Both the position numbers and the translations under genes were made by a program. From Candidatus Tenderia sp. (GTDB taxonomy: Bacteria > Pseudomonadota > Gammaproteobacteria > Tenderiales > Tenderiaceae): 5,176 nucleotides of DNA. The notes below the pieces were generated by a model. It worked only from the letters and a program-made list of their open reading frames with translations, had not been told where the DNA came from and searched no databases. The stretch's first letter is position 1. Each line of letters starts with the position of its first letter. Below, in pieces: positions 1 to 5,176 of the stretch. The stretch spans positions 1 through 5,176 of the forward strand of contig JASBUE010000316.1 of assembly GCA_030148045.1 (NCBI GenBank). Direction: 5' to 3'.

Positions 1-478
1 CTTCGGAATTAGTGATGCGCTTGTCGTAGTCGCGCGCCACCGTCTCGCTCTCCAGGGCCAACTCGATGGCCCGTTCCGGTGCGATATCCCAGGGATGGTT
101 GAGGTCGAGATCGATGACCTCCGTGGCCATCAATTCGGCATCGGCCAGCCCGGCATAGGGGTCCTCGGCGGTGTAGCGGGCGATGCGGCAGGCGGCGGCG
201 ACGGTGTCGTGGATCGCCTCGTCGCCGAAATCGGTGGTGCTGGCCGAACCCTTGCGCCGGCCGAAATAGACCGTCACCCCCAGGCCCTTGTCATGGTTGT
301 GCTCGATGGTCTCCACCTCGCCGAGGCGCACATTGACCGACAGGCCGGACTCGAGGCTCACCGCCGCCTCGGCCGCGGTTGCACCCAGCTGTTTGGCCTC
401 GGCCAGAATCTGCTCCACCAGCCCTTCCAACTGTGGCTGGCTGTAGACTGAATTTTTGATTACCGGCGTTTGCGCCAT
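1..478 (-). CDS. pmbA: PmbA/TldE, non-catalytic-type subunit of the TldD/E metalloprotease (N-terminal part)
   Basis: This is the N-terminal 159 residues of PmbA (TldE); the gene runs off the left edge. The translation begins MAQTPVIKNSVYSQ and carries family signatures seen in E. coli PmbA: a GEVETIEHN stretch near residue 53, RKGSASTTDF near 75, IARYTAEDPYAGLAD near 99, a DLDLNHPW stretch near 123 and DKRITNSE at the cut end. From family knowledge, TldE pairs with TldD as a heterodimeric cytosolic protease that acts on unfolded peptides, for example in maturation of microcin B17 and turnover of the CcdA antitoxin; the metal site lies in TldD. The ATG is supported by GGGAG seven bases upstream and by agreement with family N-termini. 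The gene is divergent from yjgA with a 53-bp gap. I see no defect in the visible part. Identification is firm; substrates in this organism are unknown. Confidence 0.95.
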   Translation of the reverse strand, partial: MAQTPVIKNSVYSQPQLEGLVEQILAEAKQLGATAAEAAVSLESGLSVNVRLGEVETIEHNHDKGLGVTVYFGRRKGSASTTDFGDEAIHDTVAAACRIARYTAEDPYAGLADAELMATEVIDLDLNHPWDIAPERAIELALESETVARDYDKRITNSE

Positions 479-485
479 AAGCTTG

Positions 486-490
486 CTCCC
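486..490 (-). promoter_or_regulatory. Ribosome binding site of pmbA
   Basis: GGGAG on the minus strand lies seven bases before the ATG at 478. It supports this start over other in-frame choices. Confidence 0.6.
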
Positions 491-515
491 AACGCTGTAT
501 TTTTTCTCATGGCTG

Positions 516-528
516 CGCTACCGTAGCG
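516..528. repeat. 13-bp inverted repeat between pmbA and yjgA
   Basis: CGCTAC and GTAGCG flank a single central base, ending three bases before the yjgA ATG at 532. As RNA it could form a 5-bp stem with a 3-base loop just upstream of the start codon. yjgA has no obvious Shine-Dalgarno sequence, so the repeat occupies the place where one would be expected. It also sits in the only shared upstream region of two divergent genes, so it could be an operator half-pair. Such a short repeat in GC-rich DNA can also be chance. I could not place a convincing -35/-10 pair for either gene in this gap. Confidence 0.3.
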
Positions 529-531
529 ACC

Positions 532-1038
532 ATGCACGAAGACGACGGCCTGGAACTCCCCAAAAGCAAATCCCAACTCAAGCGCGAGATGAGCGCACTG
601 CAGGCGCTGGGCAAGGCCATCGTCGAGCTTCCGCCCAAGGACCTGGCCAAGATCCCGCTGCCCGACAAGCTGGCCGAGGCCGTGGCCCACGCCCGCAGCA
701 TCAACAGCCACGGCGCGCGGCGACGCCAGATGCAGTTCATCGGCCGCCTGATGCGCAATGTCGATCCGGCACCGATCCAGCAGGCTCTGGATGCCGTCCG
801 CCGCACCGGCCAGCAATCCACCGCCCGCTTTCACGCCGTCGAACACTGGCGCGACCGCATCGTCGGCGAAGGCCAGCCTGCCCTGGATGCGTTTCTCGGT
901 CAACACCCGCGGGCGGACCGCCAGCAGCTGCGCCGGCTGATGCTCAACGCCCAGCGCGAGGCCAAACAGGACAAACCGCCCAAGTCGGCGCGCAGCCTGT
1001 TTCGGTTGTTGCGGGACATCCTCGACGGCGCCGAATAA
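532..1038 (+). CDS. darP: YjgA/DarP family 50S ribosome assembly factor
   Basis: This 168-residue, highly charged protein matches the YjgA (DUF615) family, renamed DarP in E. coli, where it is about 183 residues. Shared features in order are KSKSQLKREM at 11-20, an IPLPDKL stretch near 41, the basic helix GARRRQMQFIGRLMRN at 61-76, FHAVEHWRDRI at 100-110, ADRQQLRRLM at 128-137 and the C-terminal KPPKSARSLFRLLRDIL at 148-164. The acidic N-terminal extension of the E. coli protein is shorter here. From family knowledge it binds late 50S precursors near the peptidyl transferase region and helps final assembly; it is cytosolic and has no signal peptide. The ATG is the only plausible start, though no clear ribosome binding site precedes it. 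It is the only plus-strand gene here, divergent from pmbA and convergent with tldD, whose stop codon is immediately adjacent. The ORF is intact. Confidence 0.94.
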   Translation: MHEDDGLELPKSKSQLKREMSALQALGKAIVELPPKDLAKIPLPDKLAEAVAHARSINSHGARRRQMQFIGRLMRNVDPAPIQQALDAVRRTGQQSTARFHAVEHWRDRIVGEGQPALDAFLGQHPRADRQQLRRLMLNAQREAKQDKPPKSARSLFRLLRDILDGAE

Positions 1039-2490
1039 CTACCCGGCCGAGGTTCCACCGACGGTCAGGCCATCGATACGCATGGTAGGCTGACCCACGC
1101 CCACCGGCACGCTCTGGCCTTCCTTGCCGAAGGTGCCCACACCCTCGTCCAGTTTCAGATCATTACCCACCATGCCCACGCGGGTCAGGGCGTCCTGACC
1201 GTTGCCGATCAGGGTTGCCCCCTTGACCGGATAGGTCACCCTGCCGTTCTCGATCATGTAGGCCTCGCTGGCGGAGAACACGAACTTGCCAGAGGTGATG
1301 TCCACCTGGCCGCCGCCGAAGTTGACCGCGTACAGTCCCTTGTCCACCGAGGCGATGATCTCCTGGGGATCGTGTTCGCCGGCCAGCATGTAGGTGTTGG
1401 TCATGCGCGGCATGGGCAGATGGGCGTAGGATTCACGCCGGCCGTTGCCGGTGGAAACGCCCCCGGTCAGGCGGGCGTTCATCTTGTCCTGCATATAACC
1501 TTTGAGGATACCGTTTTCGATCAGGGTGGTGCACTGGGTGGGCACACCCTCGTCGTCCATGTTGAGCGAGCCGCGGCACTTGGGCAGGGTGCCGTCGTCC
1601 ACCACCGTGCACAACGCCGAGGCCACCTGCTGGCCGATGCGGCCGGAAAAGGCCGAGGTGCCCTTGCGGTTGAAGTCACCCTCCAGGCCGTGGCCCACCG
1701 CCTCGTGCAGCAGCACCCCGGGCCAGCCCGGCCCGAGCACCACCTGCATGGTGCCGGCGGGTGCATCCCTGGCCTCCAGATTCACCAGGGCCTGGCGCAC
1801 CGCCTCGCGGGCATAACCCAGACCGCGCGCCTCATCGTCGCCGAAGAAGCGGTAATCGAGGCGCGCCCCGCCACCGGAGGACCCCTGCTCGCGGCGGCCG
1901 TTTTCCTCCACCACCACCGATACGCTCATGCGCACCAGCGGGCGCACGTCCGCCGCCAGGGTGCCGTCGCTGGCGGCCACCAGCACCACCTTGTGGCTGC
2001 CCACCAGGCTCACCATCACCTGTTTGACGCGCGGATCCCGGGCGCGGGCCTCGGCGTCGGCCGCCTCCATCAGGGCCACCTTGTCCTGCTCGGAGAGGCT
2101 GTCGAAGGGCTGCAGGCTGCTATAAAGCGAGTGCACCGCCGGCTGGCCGGACCAGGCCTTGAGGCTGCCCTGCCGGCCGCTGCGGGCGATGGCCCGAGCA
2201 CTGAGGGCGGCCTCGGTCAGGGCCGGGAGAAAGATCTCGTCGGAGTAGGCGAAGCCGGTCTTCTCGCCGCTGACGGCGCGCACCCCGACGCCGCGTTCGA
2301 TGCTGTAACCGCCGTCCTTGACGATGCCGTCCTCCAGCGACCAGGACTCGAAGCGGCTGGTCTCGAAATAGAGATCGGCGTAATCGACGCGATGTCCCAT
2401 GACCTTGCCCAGCACGCCCTCCAGCTGCGCCTCGTCCATGGCGGCCGGTTGCAGGATGACAGCGCGGGCGATGTCGAATGTGTCATTCAT
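1039..2490 (-). CDS. tldD: TldD, metal-site subunit of the TldD/E protease, with a Cys-to-Phe change at the third metal ligand
   Basis: This 483-residue protein is collinear with E. coli TldD (481 residues). Family blocks include ADLYFETS near 38, GVGVRAVSGEKTGFAY at 67-82, DGTLAADVRPLVR near 175, the metalloprotease motif HEAVGHGLEGDF with His262, Glu263 and His267, MDDEGVPTQ near 311, GNGRRESYAHLPMPRMTNT at 348-366, FGGGQVDITSGKF at 391-403 and the C-terminal GKEGQSVPVGVGQPT block. From family knowledge the HExxxH histidines and a C-terminal cysteine (Cys454 in E. coli, in GVGVCGKEGQ) bind the metal. Here the same position reads GVGTFGKEGQ, with Phe454 encoded by TTC at 1129-1131, so the site would lack a ligand. 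All other blocks are intact. The chosen ATG has GGAGG five bases upstream; a TTG four codons earlier overlaps that site and is rejected. The gene lies 30 bp after nit, probably cotranscribed. Activity is doubtful if the Phe is real. Confidence 0.95.
   Translation of the reverse strand: MNDTFDIARAVILQPAAMDEAQLEGVLGKVMGHRVDYADLYFETSRFESWSLEDGIVKDGGYSIERGVGVRAVSGEKTGFAYSDEIFLPALTEAALSARAIARSGRQGSLKAWSGQPAVHSLYSSLQPFDSLSEQDKVALMEAADAEARARDPRVKQVMVSLVGSHKVVLVAASDGTLAADVRPLVRMSVSVVVEENGRREQGSSGGGARLDYRFFGDDEARGLGYAREAVRQALVNLEARDAPAGTMQVVLGPGWPGVLLHEAVGHGLEGDFNRKGTSAFSGRIGQQVASALCTVVDDGTLPKCRGSLNMDDEGVPTQCTTLIENGILKGYMQDKMNARLTGGVSTGNGRRESYAHLPMPRMTNTYMLAGEHDPQEIIASVDKGLYAVNFGGGQVDITSGKFVFSASEAYMIENGRVTYPVKGATLIGNGQDALTRVGMVGNDLKLDEGVGTFGKEGQSVPVGVGQPTMRIDGLTVGGTSAG
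1129..1131 (-). other. TldD codon 454: Phe in place of the expected metal-ligand Cys
   Basis: The codon reads TTC. A Cys codon (TGC) would need only one base change, with + strand position 1130 being C instead of A. Flanking residues (GVGT before, GKEGQ after) are in frame and conserved, so this is a point substitution and not a local frameshift. The expectation of Cys rests on my recall of the E. coli protein and its crystal structure work. Confidence 0.75.
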
Positions 2491-2495
2491 GAGGA

Positions 2496-2500
2496 CCTCC
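2496..2500 (-). promoter_or_regulatory. Ribosome binding site of tldD
   Basis: A perfect GGAGG lies five bases before the ATG at 2490. It decides the start: the alternative TTG at 2502 would place its own initiation codon over this site and add four residues (MEVL) not typical of the family. Confidence 0.8.
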
Positions 2501-2520
2501 AAGGTCGTTAACGGTGGAGC

Positions 2521-3336
2521 TTAAAGACGGCGGTGGCTGATGGCCGGCAGACTGCGGCGTATGGCGGCCAGCTGGTCGCGGTCGATGTCGGCCATCACCA
2601 CCCCGGAGCCGCGCGGCAGACGGTCGATCACCACGCCCCAGGGATTGACCACCATGCTGTCGCCGTGGGTCTCGCGACCGTTGACGTGATAACCACCCTG
2701 GGCGGCGGCCACCACATAGCAGAGGTTTTCGATGGCCCGGGCGCGCACCAGCACCTCCCAGTGGGCCTTACCGGTGATGGCGGTGAAGGCGGCGGGCAGC
2801 ACCAGCAGCTCCATGCCCTGTTCGAGCATCTTGCGAAACATCTCAGGGAAGCGCAAGTCATAGCACACCGCGATCCCCATGCGCCCGAAAGGGCTGTCGA
2901 TCACCACCACCTCCTCGCCGTGCTCGATGGTCTCCGACTCGGTATACTTTTCCGCCCCCTCCTTGAGCGAAACATCAAAGAGGTGCAGTTTATCGTAGCG
3001 CGCCACGCGCCCGCCGGCATCGTTGTAAACCAGGCAGGCGGCCAGCACCTTGGTCGGGCTGGGCGCCACCATGGGAATGGTGCCGCCCACCACCCAGATA
3101 CCGTGTTTGACGGCCTGCTGAGCCAGAAAATCCTGGATCGGCCCCTGGCCGTCCTGCTCGCGGATGGCGACCTTGTCCTGCTCGTTTATACCCATGATGG
3201 CGAAGTTTTACGGCAGCACCACCATGCCGGCGCCGGCATCCGCCGCCTTGGCGATGAGGCGTCCCGCCTCGAGCAGATTGGCATTGACGTTGGGCCCGGA
3301 GGCCATCTGCACTGCAGCAACACGATTTCGATTCAT
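2521..3336 (-). pseudogene. Nitrilase-superfamily amidase (Nit1-like, probable deaminated glutathione amidase), interrupted at the catalytic Glu codon
   Basis: Read through its internal stop, this gene encodes 271 residues, normal for the Nit branch of the carbon-nitrogen hydrolases. These cytosolic enzymes use a Glu-Lys-Cys triad. Lys116 lies in RYDKLHLFDV and Cys158 in GIAVCYDLRFPE, and the downstream blocks AHWEVLVRARAIE, YVVAAAQGG and GDSMVVNPWG closely resemble animal Nit1, so hydrolysis of deaminated glutathione is the likeliest activity. The first triad member should be residue 43 in the motif Leu-Pro-Glu-Asn-Phe, but the codon at 3208-3210 is TAA. Sequence is conserved on both sides, so one G-to-T change from GAA explains it. 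Restart at Met48 (3195) would give 224 residues lacking the catalytic Glu and without a ribosome binding site. The true start is the ATG at 3336, overlapping the upstream stop by 4 bp, with GGAG five bases before. It could be real decay or a sequencing error. Confidence 0.88.
3208..3210 (-). other. In-frame TAA at catalytic Glu43 of the nit gene
   Basis: The codon sits between Val-Leu-Pro and Asn-Phe-Ala-Ile-Met-Gly, exactly where Nit-family proteins have the catalytic glutamate. GAA to TAA needs one change, at + strand position 3210 (C to A). The reading frame is identical before and after it, which excludes a frameshift. Confidence 0.9.
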
Positions 3337-3896
3337 TCCTTCTCCGTTTCCACCTGCTCTTGTTCCCTTGTTTCTTCAGTTGTTTCCGGCGCCGTTGGCT
3401 GCAACGCCGGCGTCAGCCCCTCGGATGTTTCAGACTGTTCCTGTAAATCCGTTTTTTTCCGCGCAGCGGCGGCATCCGCTGCAACCGCCGCGGCTGCATC
3501 AATCCCTTCATCGTCCGCCGGTTGGCCGTTTATCTGTAGCGGCCGGGCCTTTTCCATCTCAAGCGCCGGGGATACCAGCACCACCCCGACGGATTCGAGG
3601 CGCGCGGGATCAGGCTGTAATTCGATGCGGTCCGACACCACGCCCAACGACACCAGCCAGGCCTGCAACTCCCGCCCCCACAGTTCGCCCGACTCGGTCT
3701 CGGGATAGCGCAGAATGAGATAGGCCTCGGGCTCGGCAATCAGCTTTTTGACCGCCTCCCCAAGATCGGCGCGCCCGGCAATGACATCGCCGTGACGCGG
3801 CGTAAACCAGAATTCAGCCCCCAGTTCGGCCACCGGCCGTTCCGCCGCCTGGACTGCCGGCAACAGACAAAATATCAAAAATAACAAGCGCTTCAT
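3333..3896 (-). CDS. Predicted exported protein with OmpA-like-sized core and Ala-rich, acidic C-terminal tail; function unknown
   Basis: I do not recognise a named family for this 187-residue protein. Residues 1-17 (MKRLLFLIFCLLPAVQA) form a clear signal peptide with a basic start, a hydrophobic core and a V-Q-A cleavage site, so it should be periplasmic; the Cys at 10 does not fit a lipobox. Residues 20-108 form a compact domain with EFWFTPRHGDVIAGR, AYLILRYPETESGELW and ELQAWLVSLGVVSDRIEL. The order of strand, helix, then a G-V-x-x-x-R-I strand recalls a degenerate OmpA C-terminal domain, but the peptidoglycan-binding residues are not evident. Residues 124-135 are almost all Ala and Asp, and 142-187 are rich in Glu, Gln and Thr, probably disordered. 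No Shine-Dalgarno precedes the ATG; a TTG eight codons earlier is less likely because it would put MFDDILPP before the signal peptide. Its stop overlaps the nit start, suggesting translational coupling. Confidence 0.75.
   Translation of the reverse strand: MKRLLFLIFCLLPAVQAAERPVAELGAEFWFTPRHGDVIAGRADLGEAVKKLIAEPEAYLILRYPETESGELWGRELQAWLVSLGVVSDRIELQPDPARLESVGVVLVSPALEMEKARPLQINGQPADDEGIDAAAAVAADAAAARKKTDLQEQSETSEGLTPALQPTAPETTEETREQEQVETEKE
3342..3345 (-). promoter_or_regulatory. Ribosome binding site of the nit gene
   Basis: GGAG lies five bases before the ATG at 3336, inside the last codons of the upstream gene. Together with the ATGA overlap it fixes the nit start ahead of the internal TAA and shows that the 42 residues before it belong to the gene. 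Confidence 0.65.
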
Positions 3897-3905
3897 CGGG
3901 GGGAG

Positions 3906-3934
3906 AATATCATCAAACAATGGGGTATGGACAA
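3906..3934 (-). promoter_or_regulatory. Candidate sigma-70 promoter for the exported-protein/nit/tldD operon
   Basis: On the minus strand TTGTCC (3929-3934) and GATATT (3906-3911) are separated by 17 bp, each matching the consensus at four of six positions. A start about seven bases downstream would fall near 3899, only a few bases from the ATG at 3896. That would give a nearly leaderless message, which agrees with the absence of a ribosome binding site (the bases before the ATG are C-rich). This is an inference from weak boxes. Confidence 0.3.
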
Positions 3935-3936
3935 AT

Positions 3937-3951
3937 CCCCGGTTACCGGGG
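3937..3951 (-). terminator. Hairpin holding the yhdP stop codon in its loop; possible weak terminator
   Basis: CCCCGG and CCGGGG form a perfect 6-bp all-GC stem around TAA, which is the yhdP stop codon. The minus-strand transcript continues with AUUUGU, a poor U-tract, so termination would be partial at best. It directly precedes the candidate promoter at 3906-3934, which would fit a boundary between yhdP and the downstream operon. It may instead protect the 3' end of the yhdP message or be a chance GC palindrome. Confidence 0.35.
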
Positions 3952-5176
3952 CGCGCGGCCGGCCTTGCCTGAACCGCCGGATTTGTCTTCCGGCCGCACC
4001 ACGTCCACCGGCTCGATGCGCGGCTCGGCCCAACTGCCGGTGACCTGATAATAAATGCCGGTGGCCTTGTCCACTTCCGGCTTGGCCAGCTTTTCGATCA
4101 AGGCGATCACCACCGCCGGGGCGATGCTGCCGGTGAGGATGCCCGCCAGGGCAGGCAACCCCGAGGTGACATGGGGCACCACCTTGACGCGCTGGTCGTA
4201 GTCCTCGTCCGCCAGGCCGACGCGACCGCTGAGTTCGATCTTGGCGGCGGGGCCGTCCATCTGGAAATTCTCGGTAAAGGCGTCGCCGTCGCGGATGTCG
4301 AAGTGGCCGCGCAGGTAATCGAAGGAGAACCCCTTGCCAAAGAAGTCGCTGAAGTCAAGCTTCAGGCGGCGTGGCAGGGCCGAGATACTGAACAGTCCGA
4401 AAAAGCGCCCGGCGCCGGGCTCGACCTCCAGCACGCTGCCGTCATTGAAATCGAAATCCACCGTCCCGTCGAGACTGGTCAGATCGTACTCCAGCAAGGG
4501 CCCGTTCCAGCTCAGGTTGAAACGGCCGGTCCCCTCGCCGTTGCGGATGGTCTTGGCATACCCCAGACCGGTAAGCAGGGCGCCCAGATCGTAGATCCTC
4601 AGTTCGGCATTCACCTTGCTGTTATGCTGCGCGGCCTTGGTCCAGTCGCCCTGGATGGTGGCGGCAAGCACCGCCGACTCCACCTTCAACCTCTCCAGCT
4701 TGAGGCCGCCGGCGTGCCGGCGTGTCACCAGTTCGGCGCGGCCCAGCTCCAGATCACCGTAGCGGGTCTGGCGGCTGGTGATGGTGAGCGGTGGCAGGTC
4801 GGCCGGATCGAGCGACGCCGATCCCGGCGCCTCCGCCCGCTCAGCGGCGGTCTTGGACCGCCTGGCCAGATACAAGCGTTCCAACTCCATTTTCACCACA
4901 TCGTTGAAATTGTCCGGCAACCAAACCCGGCCGGCGAGGCGGTCACTGTTGACATCGGCGCTCCACACACTCTTGTCGCGCCCGGCCTGCACGGCGACGT
5001 CGCTCAGGGTCTGGCCGAACAGGTCGGCGCTCGTGATCTTCAGATCGAGCTGATTCACCAGCGACGGTTTGGCGGCCGCCCCGGCCTTGCCGCCTTGCGC
5101 TTTCTACTCCTCCAGCAGCGGCCGCCACTGATCATAGTCGAAGCGCGCCAGCTGGCCGCCGATGCGCAGGCCCGGT
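3943..5176 (-). pseudogene. yhdP: YhdP, AsmA-like envelope protein (C-terminal part), with an in-frame TAG
   Basis: The visible part is about 410 codons at the C-terminus of a much larger protein; the rest lies beyond the right edge. It is recognised by the YhdP/AsmA-like C-terminal signature GRFFGLFSISALPRRLKLDF (about 4348-4407), followed by SDFFGKGFSFDYLRGHFDI, the DYDQRVKVVPHVTSGLPALAG stretch and a closing YYQVTGSWAEPRIEP. Family knowledge: YhdP is an inner-membrane-anchored, periplasm-spanning protein that, with TamB and YdbH, moves phospholipids to the outer membrane. A TAG at 5104-5106 interrupts the frame in a low-complexity linker rich in Gly, Ala and Lys, after FDYDQWRPLLEE. Coding sequence is good on both sides in the same frame, so this is a single-base nonsense change, most simply GAG to TAG. 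No ribosome binding site precedes the GTG at 5058, so an independent 371-residue gene is unlikely. It precedes the exported-protein gene by 46 bp. Confidence 0.88.
5104..5106 (-). other. In-frame TAG in the yhdP linker
   Basis: The stop follows two GAG codons and precedes Lys-Ala-Gln-Gly-Gly. The frame continues without shift into the conserved NQLDLKITSADLFGQ region. If the ancestral codon was GAG, the change is C to A at + strand position 5106; because the linker is poorly conserved, CAG or AAG cannot be excluded. Confidence 0.8.

Noticed and set aside
460..906. Minus-strand open frame of 148 codons opposite darP, and plus-strand frames at 95-451 and 456-1088
   Set aside because: All overlap pmbA or darP in other frames or strands and have no family features.
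1000..1090. Bidirectional terminator between darP and tldD
   Set aside because: Short GC inverted repeats such as CGGCGCCG at 1026-1033 and CCTCG/CGAGG at 1020-1052 occur, but there is no continuous stem followed by a U-tract on either strand.
2491..2502. TTG start for tldD at 2502
   Set aside because: The TTG overlaps the GGAGG site that serves the ATG at 2490, and the extra residues are not part of the family.
1372..2511. Long open frame on the plus strand (379 codons) opposite tldD
   Set aside because: It is antisense to a clearly conserved gene, has a repetitive His/Gly/Ala-rich composition typical of a GC-rich shadow frame, and shows no recognisable domain.
2533..3708. Long open frame on the plus strand (391 codons) opposite nit and the exported-protein gene
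   Set aside because: The encoded protein is His-rich then Ser-rich with no domain, and it spans the overlap of two real minus-strand genes. It is a codon-bias shadow.
3943..5058. A separate 371-residue gene starting at GTG 5058
   Set aside because: There is no ribosome binding site, and YhdP-like sequence continues upstream in the same frame across one TAG, so it is the tail of yhdP.
3208..5106. Reassigned stop codons (TAA/TAG read as Glu) as an explanation for the nit and yhdP stops
   Set aside because: yjgA, nit and yhdP end in TAA and tldD ends in TAG at their expected family lengths, so these codons act as normal stops here. No selenocysteine or pyrrolysine context applies.

Overview
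This GC-rich window comes from a Gram-negative proteobacterium, most likely a gammaproteobacterium. It carries a conserved housekeeping neighbourhood: an AsmA-like yhdP, a nitrilase-family amidase, tldD, yjgA/darP and pmbA (tldE). Gene density is very high, no stretch longer than about 55 bases lacks a gene, and I see no mobile element, tRNA, rRNA, CRISPR or phage gene. The exact genus cannot be read from the sequence.

Layout. On the minus strand, read right to left, come the C-terminal part of yhdP (cut by the right edge), a small predicted exported protein with an acidic tail, a nitrilase-family gene and tldD. Spacings are 46 bp, a 4-bp ATGA overlap and 30 bp, so the last three look like one operon and yhdP may also feed into it. 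yjgA/darP is on the plus strand; its stop codon directly abuts the tldD stop codon. pmbA lies on the minus strand, divergent from yjgA, and is cut by the left edge. TldD and PmbA should together form the TldD/E metalloprotease. YhdP serves envelope lipid transport, DarP serves 50S ribosome assembly, and the Nit protein is probably a metabolite-repair amidase. The cluster is conserved synteny rather than one pathway.

Main anomaly. Three otherwise well-preserved minus-strand genes each carry one damaging change at a telling position. The nit gene has TAA where the catalytic glutamate codon (Leu-Pro-Glu-Asn) should be. tldD has Phe at residue 454, where the metal-ligand cysteine of E. coli TldD sits. 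yhdP has an in-frame TAG in a linker. Each is explained most simply by one G-to-T change on the coding strand, which is C-to-A on the strand shown. This could be an oxidation-type sequencing artefact, a G:C-to-T:A mutator signature or real gene decay. The sequence alone cannot decide, and raw reads would. I do not see a new multi-gene system here. The less-described items are the small exported protein between yhdP and nit, and the compact hairpin-plus-promoter arrangement at the yhdP stop codon.
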